From Pseudomonas sp. ANT_H12B (GTDB taxonomy: Bacteria; Pseudomonadota; Gammaproteobacteria; Pseudomonadales; Pseudomonadaceae), in the NCBI RefSeq assembly GCF_008369325.1, contig NZ_VOBI01000013.1, forward strand, positions 1-64,000: a DNA stretch of 64,000 nucleotides. The letters are read 5' to 3'. How positions within the stretch are numbered: the first letter of the stretch is position 1; the number at the start of each line of letters is the position of its first letter. A program made the translations under genes and the position numbers. Shown here in pieces: positions 9,225-17,178 of the stretch. The notes beneath the pieces are model-generated. The model was not told where the DNA came from and did no database searches. It was given only the letters and a program-made list of their open reading frames with translations.

Positions 9225-10175
9225 TTAGAGGGCGAACGGCAACGGCGTACTGACCTTCTGCCGCTGTGCCAGGCGTTGCTGAAACTCCATCGGATCGTGA
9301 ATCAACACGTCCTGCCCGGCAAACGCCTCGGCGGCAATCAACCGCGACAACCAGAACCGCACACACGCTACCCGCAGCATGGTCGGCCACAACTCCGCCT
9401 CGGCCGCCGTGAACGCTCGCAGCGCCGCATATGCCCCAAGCAATGCCCGCGCCCGCGCGCCGTCGATCAGCCCGCCCTCGTCCGAACACCAGTCGTTCAA
9501 GGCAATCGCCACGTCGTAAAGCATCGGCCCCGAACAGGCGTTGTAGAAGTCGATCAACCCGGTCAGGTGCGTGCCTTCGAACATCGCGTTATCGCGGAAC
9601 AGGTCGGCGTGGATATTGGCTCGCGGCAGCGCCAGAATTTTCGTCTTCTGCTGTGTGATTTCGTCCAGCGCCCGTTGCAGCAGTTCTTTCTGCTCGGCAT
9701 TCACGTGCGACAGAAACTGCGTGCCTTCTTCCAGCATCCAGTCCAGACCACGATCGGTTTTGCGCTTGATCATCTTGGCTTGGGTCGCCAGATGCAGATG
9801 ACCGAGCAACTCGCCCACTTGGGCGCAATGCTGCGCGTTGGCTTCCTTGATGTGCTTGCCGGCCAGGCGCGGCTGCAACAGCGCAGGTTTACCGGCCAGT
9901 TCGCGCAAGGCAACGCCGTCGGTGGTGCGCAACGCGTACGGCACCGGAAGATCGGCCTCGTGCAGGACATCGAGCAGTTCGATGAAGAACGGCATCTCCT
10001 GAACCGGACCGCGCTCGACCAGGGTCAGGACAAATTCACCCTGCTCCAGGCTGATAAAAAAATTGGTGTTTTCGCTACCGGCGGCAATCCCCTGGAAATC
10101 AAGCAGGCGGCCGAGGCCATAAGGGGCGAGAAAAGCTTCCAGCTCGGGCCGAGCCAGGGGGGTGAACACAGACAT
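9225..10175 (-). CDS. thrB: Homoserine kinase, APH-fold type
   Basis: The 316-residue kinase phosphorylates homoserine in threonine synthesis. It belongs to the aminoglycoside phosphotransferase-like ThrB class used by pseudomonads, not the GHMP class of E. coli. The catalytic loop is INIHADLFRDNAMF-like (NIHADLFRDN at about residues 188-197), and the metal-binding segment is LIDFYNAC. The start at 10175 gives the length usual for Pseudomonas ThrB. An upstream ATG at 10214 adds an unconserved stretch. It is followed upstream on the same strand by a DUF2782 gene. Confidence 0.9.
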   Translation of the reverse strand: MSVFTPLARPELEAFLAPYGLGRLLDFQGIAAGSENTNFFISLEQGEFVLTLVERGPVQEMPFFIELLDVLHEADLPVPYALRTTDGVALRELAGKPALLQPRLAGKHIKEANAQHCAQVGELLGHLHLATQAKMIKRKTDRGLDWMLEEGTQFLSHVNAEQKELLQRALDEITQQKTKILALPRANIHADLFRDNAMFEGTHLTGLIDFYNACSGPMLYDVAIALNDWCSDEGGLIDGARARALLGAYAALRAFTAAEAELWPTMLRVACVRFWLSRLIAAEAFAGQDVLIHDPMEFQQRLAQRQKVSTPLPFAL

Positions 10176-10234
10176 GGTTAAAACTGCCAGTACGGGCGCT
10201 GCTACTGGAGCCAACGCCGATTGAAATTAAGAAT

Positions 10235-10525
10235 TTACTTCCACTCGAAAATCTTCCACGACGGAATCAGCATATCCGGCTGATCCGAGCGAATGAAGTT
10301 CGCATCTGTACCGTCCGCGCGCACCAGAAAGTACGGTGGAGCGCCCTTCGGCGTAACCTTGATCGCGTACAGGAAACCGTTTTGGCGGTATTCCTGAATG
10401 ACCTTGTCCCCTTCCGTGCGGATCGTGACTTCAGGCTCCGGAGTCGGCGCATCATCCGCTGCCATGACGGCGAACGGAACGGTTGCAAACAAGCCAGCCA
10501 GCAGCAAGCGATTTAGTGTGCGCAT
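10235..10525 (-). CDS. DUF2782 periplasmic protein
   Basis: The 96-residue protein has a signal peptide (cleavage near VMA-AD) and a small domain with the pattern VIQEYRQNGFLYAIKVTP and a C-terminal PSWKIFEWK. These match the DUF2782 family found beside thrB and polA in pseudomonads. It is presumably exported. The function is unknown. It starts 74 bases from divergent polA. Confidence 0.85.
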   Translation of the reverse strand: MRTLNRLLLAGLFATVPFAVMAADDAPTPEPEVTIRTEGDKVIQEYRQNGFLYAIKVTPKGAPPYFLVRADGTDANFIRSDQPDMLIPSWKIFEWK

Positions 10526-10599
10526 GATAACCTTGTCCCTTTGTCGTCAACGGTCCCGCTATTCTAGCGCCGGACCCGCCGAAAAGGTTGATCCTGCTC

Positions 10600-13371
10600 A
10601 TGAGCCAAGCCCCCCTCGTCCTGGTGGACGGTTCTTCATACCTGTACCGCGCCTTTCACGCCCTGCCACCGCTGACCACTTCCAGAGGTCTGCCGACCGG
10701 TGCGGTCAAGGGCGTGTTGAACATGCTCAAGAGTCTGCGCAAGCAATACCCGGACAGTCCGTTCGCCGTGGTGTTCGACGCCAAGGGCGGGACTTTCCGC
10801 GACGAAATGTTCGCCGAATACAAAGCCAACCGCCCAAGCATGCCCGATGACATGCGCGTACAGATCGAGCCGCTGCACCAGAGCGTGATCGCCCTGGGCT
10901 TCCCGCTGCTGTGCGTCGAAGGCGTCGAAGCCGATGACGTGATCGGCACCCTGGCGCGCAGCAGCGCGGCGGCCGACCGCCCGGTGGTGATCTCCACCGG
11001 CGACAAGGACATGGCACAGCTGGTCGACGGCCACATTACCTTGGTCAATACCATGACCGGTAGCGCATTGGACGTGGAGGGCGTGAAGGAGAAATTCGGC
11101 GTCGCTCCCGAGCAGATCATCGATTATCTGGCACTGATGGGCGATTCGTCCGACAACATTCCGGGCGTCCCGGGCATTGGCCCGAAGACCGCTTCGGGCC
11201 TGTTGGTCGGTGTGAACGGCGGCCTGACCGAGCTCTATGCGCAGCTCGATATCGTCCCGACCCTGCCGATTCGCGGCGCCAAGACCTTGCCGGCCAAACT
11301 CGAAGAGCACAAGGAGATGGCGTTCCTCTCCTATCAACTGGCAACCATCAAGATCGACGTGCCGCTGGACATTGGCCTCGACGACCTGCAGATGGGCAAG
11401 CCGGATCACGACAAACTCGCCGAGCTCTACACCCTGCTGGAATTCAAGAGCTGGTTCGAAGAGAACCAGCGCGATGCCAAGCGTTCCGGCCAGGAAGTCG
11501 CCGCTCCGGTGGCTGAAGAAGCGGCCGTCGATACCGAACTCAAGTACACCACCATCCTCACCCAGGCTGATTTCGACCTGTGGCTGAAGAAGCTCAACGA
11601 CGCCAGGCTGATTGCCTTCGACACCGAAACCACTGGCATCGATGCGCAGCAGGCGCAACTGGTGGGCCTGTCTTTCGCTGTACAAGCCAACGAAGCGGCC
11701 TACATCCCGTTGACCCATTCCTACATGGGCGTACCAGATCAGCTCGATCGCGACACCGTGCTGCGCGCACTGAAGCCGATTCTGGAAGACCCGAGCAAAC
11801 TCAAGGTTGGCCAGCACGCCAAGTTCGACATGAACATCCTGGCCAACTGCGCCATCGGCGGCGATCAGAGCTGCGGCATCACCGTGCAAGGCATCGCCTT
11901 CGACACCATGCTCGAATCCTACGTGCTGGACTCGACCGCGACCCGCCACGACATGGACAGCCTGGCACTCAAGTACCTGAATCACACCACTACCAGTTTT
12001 CAGGACATCGCCGGCAAGGGCGCCAAACAGCTAACCTTTGACCAGATCTCTCTGGAACTGGCGGGGCCTTACGCCGCCGAAGACGCAGACATCACCCTGC
12101 GTTTGCATCAGACGCTGCAAGAAAAACTCAACGCCATCCCGAGCCTGAGCAAGGTCCTGAGCGAAATCGAAATGCCGCTGGTGCCGGTTCTGGCACGAAT
12201 CGAACGCCAGGGCGCGCTGGTCGATGCCAACCTGCTGGGCATTCAGAGCGTGGAGCTGGGCGAGAAAATGGTCGCCCTCGAGCGTGAGGCGTTCGCCATC
12301 GCCGGGGAAGAATTCAACCTCGGCTCGCCGAAGCAATTGGGCGTGATCCTGTACGAAAAACTCGGCCTGCCGATTCTCAGCAAAACCGCCAAGGGCCAGG
12401 CGTCCACCGCCGAAGCCGTGCTGGCGGAACTGGCCGAGCAGGATTATCCGTTGCCCAAAGTGCTGATGCAGTACCGCTCGATGAGCAAGCTGAAAAGCAC
12501 CTACACCGATCGCCTGCCGGAACAGATCAACCCACGCACCGGGCGGATTCACACCTCCTATCATCAAGCCGTAGCGGCGACCGGTCGTTTGTCGTCCAGC
12601 GATCCTAACCTGCAGAACATTCCGATTCGTACCGCCGAAGGTCGTCGGATTCGTCAGGCATTCGTTGCGCCAAAAGGCTACAAGCTGCTGGCCGCGGACT
12701 ACTCGCAGATCGAACTGCGGATCATGGCTCATCTGGCCAAGGACGAAGGTTTGCTGCACGCCTTCCGCAATGACCTGGACGTGCACAAGGCCACCGCCGC
12801 CGAAGTCTTCGGGGTTGAACTGGCCGAAGTCACCACCGACCAACGGCGCAGCGCCAAAGCGATCAACTTCGGCTTGATCTACGGCATGAGCGCGTTTGGC
12901 CTGGCCAAGCAGATCGGCGTTGATCGCAAGCAATCCCAGGCTTATATCGATCGTTATTTCGCCCGTTACCCGGGCGTTCTGGCGTACATGGAGCGCACCC
13001 GCGCGCAGGCCGCAGAGCAAGGTTTCGTCGAAACCATCTTCGGTCGTCGCCTGTACCTGCCGGAAATCAACGCGAAAAACCCGGCCCTGCGCAAAGGTGC
13101 CGAACGCACGGCGATCAACGCGCCGATGCAAGGCACTGCGGCGGACATCATCAAGAAAGCCATGGTTGCCGTAGATAGCTGGCTGACAGCCTCAGGCCTC
13201 GACGCCAAAGTCATCCTGCAGGTGCACGATGAATTGGTTCTTGAGGTGCGTGAAGATCTGGTCGACCAGGTCCGTGACGAAATTCGCGCGCACATGAGCG
13301 ATGCCGCGAAGCTGGATGTGCCGCTGCTGGTCGAGGTTGGTGTAGGAAATAACTGGGACGAGGCTCACTGA
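10600..13371 (+). CDS. polA: DNA polymerase I
   Basis: The 923-residue enzyme performs Okazaki-fragment maturation and repair synthesis. The 5'-nuclease domain spans about 1-290 (LVDGSSYLYRAFHA; ADDVIGTLA; GDSSDNIPGVPGIGPKTA). The 3'-5' exonuclease spans about 310-510 with its acidic residues intact (FDTETTG near 340; YAAEDADITLRL), so proofreading should be active. The polymerase domain has motif A LAADYSQIELR, motif B RRSAKAINFGLIYG and motif C VHDELVLEV (near 875). The ATG at 10600 gives the usual N-terminus; an in-frame TTG lies at 10588. It is divergent from the DUF2782 gene. Confidence 0.97.
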   Translation: MSQAPLVLVDGSSYLYRAFHALPPLTTSRGLPTGAVKGVLNMLKSLRKQYPDSPFAVVFDAKGGTFRDEMFAEYKANRPSMPDDMRVQIEPLHQSVIALGFPLLCVEGVEADDVIGTLARSSAAADRPVVISTGDKDMAQLVDGHITLVNTMTGSALDVEGVKEKFGVAPEQIIDYLALMGDSSDNIPGVPGIGPKTASGLLVGVNGGLTELYAQLDIVPTLPIRGAKTLPAKLEEHKEMAFLSYQLATIKIDVPLDIGLDDLQMGKPDHDKLAELYTLLEFKSWFEENQRDAKRSGQEVAAPVAEEAAVDTELKYTTILTQADFDLWLKKLNDARLIAFDTETTGIDAQQAQLVGLSFAVQANEAAYIPLTHSYMGVPDQLDRDTVLRALKPILEDPSKLKVGQHAKFDMNILANCAIGGDQSCGITVQGIAFDTMLESYVLDSTATRHDMDSLALKYLNHTTTSFQDIAGKGAKQLTFDQISLELAGPYAAEDADITLRLHQTLQEKLNAIPSLSKVLSEIEMPLVPVLARIERQGALVDANLLGIQSVELGEKMVALEREAFAIAGEEFNLGSPKQLGVILYEKLGLPILSKTAKGQASTAEAVLAELAEQDYPLPKVLMQYRSMSKLKSTYTDRLPEQINPRTGRIHTSYHQAVAATGRLSSSDPNLQNIPIRTAEGRRIRQAFVAPKGYKLLAADYSQIELRIMAHLAKDEGLLHAFRNDLDVHKATAAEVFGVELAEVTTDQRRSAKAINFGLIYGMSAFGLAKQIGVDRKQSQAYIDRYFARYPGVLAYMERTRAQAAEQGFVETIFGRRLYLPEINAKNPALRKGAERTAINAPMQGTAADIIKKAMVAVDSWLTASGLDAKVILQVHDELVLEVREDLVDQVRDEIRAHMSDAAKLDVPLLVEVGVGNNWDEAH

Positions 13372-13390
13372 GCCGTCTGAAAAGACGTGT

Positions 13391-13417
13391 TCTGCTGCGG
13401 CATATTGCCGCAGCAGA
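13391..13417. terminator. Perfect hairpin downstream of polA
   Basis: TCTGCTGCGGCA (13391-13402) and TGCCGCAGCAGA (13406-13417) form a perfect 12-bp stem with a 3-base loop, 20 bases after the polA stop. No T run follows, so it may act as an mRNA 3'-end stabiliser or a weak terminator rather than a classic intrinsic terminator. Confidence 0.6.
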
Positions 13418-13483
13418 TAGAGCGAAGGGCGCGCATAGTTCAAAAAATGCTTTGGCTATTCCAAAGGCTTTTGAAAAAATTCT

Positions 13484-13511
13484 GAACTAATCTCGTAAAT
13501 TGCCACTCAGA
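13484..13511 (+). promoter_or_regulatory. AlgU (sigma-22)-type promoter of the ErsA-like sRNA
   Basis: GAACTA (13484-13489) and TCAGA (13507-13511) are separated by 17 bases. This matches the AlgU/RpoE-class consensus GAACTT-N16/17-TCTGA with one change in each element. The predicted start, 6-9 bases downstream, coincides with the expected 5' end of the sRNA. In P. aeruginosa ersA is known to be transcribed by this sigma factor. Confidence 0.65.
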
Positions 13512-13517
13512 GTTACT

Positions 13518-13649
13518 GAATGGGTGGTGAAGCCCTTCGATGCTCCTATGTTGTGTTAAGTGTTGGCAGATATCTGGACCCCGCCCTAGCGGTCCGGAAC
13601 TTGAACCCCGGAACTTCCCCCTCCCCATAAGAAGTCCGGGGTTTTTTTT
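13518..13649 (+). ncRNA. ersA: ErsA / Spot 42-like small RNA
   Basis: This is a non-coding transcript of about 132 nt between polA and engB, the conserved position of Spot 42 in enterics and ErsA in pseudomonads. It has an AlgU-type promoter, a unique central part (GGTGGTGAAGCCCTTCGATG) and a strong intrinsic terminator. The inferred length equals that known for P. aeruginosa ErsA (132 nt), an Hfq-associated sRNA that acts on algC, exopolysaccharide and biofilm genes. Ends are inferred from the promoter and the T run, not measured. Targets in this strain are unknown. Confidence 0.8.
13604..13649. terminator. Intrinsic terminator of the ErsA-like sRNA
   Basis: AACCCCGGAACTTC (13604-13617) pairs with GAAGTCCGGGGTT (13631-13643), giving a 13-bp stem with one bulged A, followed by eight T at 13642-13649. 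It ends 9 bases before the convergent engB stop. Confidence 0.9.
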
Positions 13650-13658
13650 GCCTGCAAT

Positions 13659-14303
13659 TTATTGCCCGGCAACCTCGGCGCCCTTGTCCGCCAATTCCAT
13701 CCAGCCCGCCAGTACAGTGTAGGCGTCTTCCAGGCCCATGCGTTTTGGCGCCGAAAACAGTTGGATACTGATCGCATCGCCCCAACCCTTGCGGATATCT
13801 GCCTGAACCTTGAGCAGGACGTTTTTCGCCGCGCCGTAGGTCAGTTTGTCCGCTTTGGTCAGCAGAATGTGCATCGGCATGCCGCTGGCGACGGCCCAAT
13901 CGAGCATCAACAAGTCGAAATCGGTCATTGGATGACGGATGTCCATCATCAGAATCAGACCTTTCAAACTCTCGCGACCACCCAGATAAGCTTCCAGGTG
14001 ACGCTGCCAGTGCAGCTTCAACGGGATCGGTACTTTTGCGTAACCGTAACCCGGAAGGTCGACCAGACGACGATCATCGTCTAGCTTGAAGAAGTTCAAG
14101 AGCTGCGTGCGCCCCGGTGTTTTCGAGGTTCGCGCCAGGCTGGCGTGTGTCAGGGTGTTCAGCGCGCTGGATTTACCGGCGTTGGAACGCCCGGCGAAGG
14201 CGACTTCAAAGCCCTCGTCGTCCGGACATTGGTCGACTTTGGCGGCGCTGAGCATGAAGGTGGACTGTTGGCACAGACCGAGGATGGGGTTCTTGAGTTG
14301 CAT
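13659..14303 (-). CDS. engB: Ribosome-biogenesis GTPase EngB/YsxC
   Basis: The 214-residue essential GTPase acts in late 50S assembly. All G motifs are visible: G1 GRSNAGKSS, G2/switch TPGRTQ, G3 DLPGYGYAK and G4 TKADK. The start at 14303 (MQLKNPILGLCQ) matches the usual length of Pseudomonas EngB. An upstream ATG at 14429 would add 42 unconserved residues. It converges on the polA-ersA unit. Confidence 0.93.
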   Translation of the reverse strand: MQLKNPILGLCQQSTFMLSAAKVDQCPDDEGFEVAFAGRSNAGKSSALNTLTHASLARTSKTPGRTQLLNFFKLDDDRRLVDLPGYGYAKVPIPLKLHWQRHLEAYLGGRESLKGLILMMDIRHPMTDFDLLMLDWAVASGMPMHILLTKADKLTYGAAKNVLLKVQADIRKGWGDAISIQLFSAPKRMGLEDAYTVLAGWMELADKGAEVAGQ

Positions 14304-14494
14304 GGGATTTCCGATGTGGGCGGCGCCGGGAATGGACGCGGCGAGCAGTGTCGTTTCCGTTTCAGTGACGCCAGTATATAATGCCGCAGATTTTGTGTGC
14401 GCTTTGTCCCAGCGTAGGATGAAGTTCACGAGAGCGATTGACCTTGATTGCGCACTAGAACGCAGAACGCTCTCAACCCTGAAAAGGTCGTTTT

Positions 14495-14785
14495 ATGACG
14501 AAATGGCTGCTAGCTGCCGGTATCTTGATGCCGCTTTACAGCGCTCAGGCTACACAGGATCCGGAAGCTGTGTACAACCGTGTTTGTGGTGCCTGTCATT
14601 CCGGCCAACTCCCCATGGCGCCCAAAAAGGGCGATCAGGAAGCTTGGACGCCGAGGTTGGCGAAAGGTATGGAGACGCTGGTGCAACACGTGACCCAGGG
14701 TTTCAAGGCGATGCCGCCGCGTGGTTTGTGCATGGACTGCAGTGCCGAGGATTACCAAGCAATCATCCAGTGGATGAGCGAGTGA
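14495..14785 (+). CDS. Periplasmic monoheme cytochrome c (c5-like)
   Basis: The 96-residue protein has a signal peptide (cleavage near AQA-TQ) and one heme motif CGACH at about 32-36. A probable axial methionine lies in KAMPPRG, and an extra CMDC pair close to the C-terminus is characteristic of cytochrome c5-type proteins, where it forms a disulfide. It probably shuttles electrons in the periplasm. It lies 46 bases before cytochrome c4 and is likely cotranscribed. Confidence 0.88.
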   Translation: MTKWLLAAGILMPLYSAQATQDPEAVYNRVCGACHSGQLPMAPKKGDQEAWTPRLAKGMETLVQHVTQGFKAMPPRGLCMDCSAEDYQAIIQWMSE

Positions 14786-14831
14786 TCCCGGCCCATAACT
14801 CTTTAACCCTTAGCCGTAGTTGGATTAGCTG

Positions 14832-15443
14832 ATGAACAAATTGATCGTGAGTCTGCTGTTGACCGTGGGGATCTCCGGCATTGCCCATGCCGCAGGTGAT
14901 GCGACTGCTGGTCAGGCGAAAGCCGCAGTATGTGGCGCCTGTCATGGCCCGGATGGCAACAGTATGGCGCCTAACTTTCCGAAACTGGCAGGCCAGGGCG
15001 AACGTTATCTGAACAAGCAGCTGGTCGACATCAAGTCCGGTAAACGCACGGTGCTGGAAATGACCGGCCTGCTGACTAACCTGAGCGATCAGGACCTGGC
15101 TGATATCGCCGCCTACTACTCCACCCAGAAAGGTAGCGTTGGCGCCGCCGATCCGAAAATCGTCGCTCGAGGTGAAGCACTGTTTCGTGGTGGCGACCTG
15201 GCCAAGGGCCTGCCATCCTGCACCGGATGCCACGCTCCAGATGGCAAAGGCAACGCCGCTGCCGGTTTCCCGCATTTGGGCGGACAGCACGCGCAATACA
15301 TCGCCAAGCAACTGACCGATTTCCGCAAGGAAGAAGGCGGCCGCACCAACGATGGCGACACCAAAACCATGCAGACCATTGCCAAAAGGCTGAGTGACGA
15401 AGATATCGCGGCAGTGTCTAGCTACATTCAAGGCCTGCACTAA
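14832..15443 (+). CDS. cc4: Diheme cytochrome c4
   Basis: The 203-residue periplasmic or membrane-associated protein has a signal peptide (cleavage near AHA-AG). Two homologous cytochrome domains carry CGACHGPDGNS and CTGCHAPDGKGN. Methionines lie in the GxxM-type segments TVLEMTG and KTMQTIAK. It passes electrons toward terminal oxidases such as cbb3. The length and two-domain layout match Pseudomonas cytochrome c4. The heme sites and the neighbouring DsbA fit a periplasmic electron and thiol handling block. Confidence 0.93.
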   Translation: MNKLIVSLLLTVGISGIAHAAGDATAGQAKAAVCGACHGPDGNSMAPNFPKLAGQGERYLNKQLVDIKSGKRTVLEMTGLLTNLSDQDLADIAAYYSTQKGSVGAADPKIVARGEALFRGGDLAKGLPSCTGCHAPDGKGNAAAGFPHLGGQHAQYIAKQLTDFRKEEGGRTNDGDTKTMQTIAKRLSDEDIAAVSSYIQGLH

Positions 15444-15520
15444 GGTCTGCGGACAGAGCGTTGCTCAGGGCGTACATCTCCTGCAACGTTAACGCTCGAT
15501 TAATCCGTCGATGCAAGCAT

Positions 15521-15549
15521 AAAAAGGGTGGCCTTGGCCGCCCTTTTTT
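15521..15549 (+). terminator. Intrinsic terminator after cytochrome c4
   Basis: AAAAAGGGTGGCC pairs with GGCCGCCCTTTTTT around a TT loop, with one mismatch, followed by a T run. It separates cc4 from dsbA. Confidence 0.85.
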
Positions 15550-15643
15550 GTGGCCGCTGCCGTTACACTACAGAACTCAAGCCCGCCAGGACCTGTCTGA
15601 AAACAGGTCGCGCGAGGCGATCTAATTTGTCCAGGAGTAAAGC

Positions 15644-16285
15644 ATGCGTAATCTGATCATCAGCGCCGCACTCGTCGCTGCCAGCCTGTTCGGCATGACC
15701 GCCCAAGCCGCCGAAGCACCCGCCGCCCCTTACGTCGAACTGACTAACGCTGTTCCGGTGGCTGTACCTGGCAAGATCGAAGTGGTGGAGTTGTTCTGGT
15801 ACGGCTGCCCGCACTGCTATTCATTCGAGCCGGTGATCAATCCTTGGGTTGAAAAACTGCCTTCCGATGTCAATTTCGTGCGTATTCCAGCCCTGTTCGG
15901 CGGTCCTTGGGACGCCCACGGGCAAATGTTCCTGACCCTGCAAAGCATGGGTGTCGAGCATGGCGTGCACGCTGCGGTGTTCAACGCCATCCAGAAGGAA
16001 CACAAGAAACTGACCGACAAGAACGAAATGGCTGACTTCCTGGCGACCCAAGGCGTAGACAAGGACAAGTTCCTCGCAACCTTCGACTCCTTCGCCATCA
16101 AGGGTCAGATGACCAAGGCTCGCGAACTGGCCAAAAAGTATGAAATCTCCGGTGTTCCAACCATGATCGTCAACGGCAAGTATCGCTTCGACGTAGGTTC
16201 CGCCGGCGGTGCCGAACAAGCACTGCAGTTGGCCGATAAACTGGTCGACAAAGAGCGAGCGGCTAACAAGGCTGCTGCCAACTAA
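15644..16285 (+). CDS. dsbA: Thiol:disulfide interchange protein DsbA
   Basis: The 213-residue periplasmic oxidase has a signal peptide (cleavage near AQA-AE) and a thioredoxin fold with the active site CPHC in ELFWYGCPHCYSFEP at about residues 52-55. The cis-proline segment is SGVPTMIVNGKY. It introduces disulfides into exported proteins and is reoxidised by DsbB, which is encoded elsewhere. GGAG lies upstream at suitable spacing for the ATG. Only 14 bases separate it from the next gene. Confidence 0.95.
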   Translation: MRNLIISAALVAASLFGMTAQAAEAPAAPYVELTNAVPVAVPGKIEVVELFWYGCPHCYSFEPVINPWVEKLPSDVNFVRIPALFGGPWDAHGQMFLTLQSMGVEHGVHAAVFNAIQKEHKKLTDKNEMADFLATQGVDKDKFLATFDSFAIKGQMTKARELAKKYEISGVPTMIVNGKYRFDVGSAGGAEQALQLADKLVDKERAANKAAAN

Positions 16286-16299
16286 GCGCGGCGACCGCC

Positions 16300-17178
16300 A
16301 TGCGCCGCTGGGGAACTGAACGCGTCGTCGGCCTGCATGATCCGCGGGTCAACGAGCATCACCTGGAATCCACGGGCTTGCCCGCAGACAGCCGTTTGCG
16401 CTTGCTCAGTTTCAATATCCAGGTCGGCATCAGTACCGAGCGTTATCGGCATTACTTGACCCGAGGCTGGCAGCATCTGCTGCCCCACACCGGGCGTGCC
16501 GACAATCTGCAAAAGATTGGCAATCTGTTGGGCGACTTCGATCTGGTCGCCTTGCAGGAAGCCGATGGCGGCAGCCTGCGATCAGGCTACGTCAACCAGG
16601 TGGAACACCTGGCCCAGCTCGGTGCATTCCCCTACTGGTATCAACAACTCAATCGCAATCTCGGCCGCCTCGGCCAACACAGTAACGGCGTGCTCAGCCG
16701 CCTGCGTCCGTGGGCGATTGAAGATCATCCGCTGCCGGGGCCCAAGGGTCGCGGGGCAATTCTGGTGCGCTTTGGCGAAGGTCCCGAGGCACTGGTGGTG
16801 GTCATGATGCACCTGGCGCTCGGTGCTCGCACCCGCAGCATGCAACTGGCTTACATCCGCGAGCTGATCGGTGGATACAAACACCTGGTGCTGATGGGCG
16901 ACATGAACACCCATGCCAGTGACTTGCTGCAAAACTCCCCGTTGCGTGACCTCGGCCTGCTCGCGCCGCAGCTGGAAGCAACCTTCCCCAGCTGGCGCCC
17001 GCAACGCTGCCTGGACCACATTCTGCTGAGCCCGACCCTAACCCTTGAAAAGGTTGAGGTACTGGCACAACCCATTTCCGATCACTTGCCGGTCGCGGTA
17101 GAGATTCGCCTGCCGGGTTCGCTCACGGCTGATGCATTCCCCGCGTTGAGTCCTGCCCCTCGCGGATCCCATGAATGA
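16300..17178 (+). CDS. Endonuclease/exonuclease/phosphatase-family protein
   Basis: The 292-residue protein has an EEP (DNase I-like) fold: LLSFNIQVG at about 34, LVALQEADGG (catalytic Glu) near 85, VVMMHLALG, VLMGDMNTH (Asp/Asn) and the final SDHLPVAVEI, with its His. These residues form the metal-dependent phosphodiesterase centre, so it is probably active. The substrate is unknown (nucleic acid, lipid headgroup or small phosphoester). There is no signal peptide. It overlaps the next gene by ATGA, so it is translationally coupled to a diguanylate cyclase, an arrangement shared with P. aeruginosa (PA5488-PA5487). Confidence 0.88.
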   Translation: MRRWGTERVVGLHDPRVNEHHLESTGLPADSRLRLLSFNIQVGISTERYRHYLTRGWQHLLPHTGRADNLQKIGNLLGDFDLVALQEADGGSLRSGYVNQVEHLAQLGAFPYWYQQLNRNLGRLGQHSNGVLSRLRPWAIEDHPLPGPKGRGAILVRFGEGPEALVVVMMHLALGARTRSMQLAYIRELIGGYKHLVLMGDMNTHASDLLQNSPLRDLGLLAPQLEATFPSWRPQRCLDHILLSPTLTLEKVEVLAQPISDHLPVAVEIRLPGSLTADAFPALSPAPRGSHE

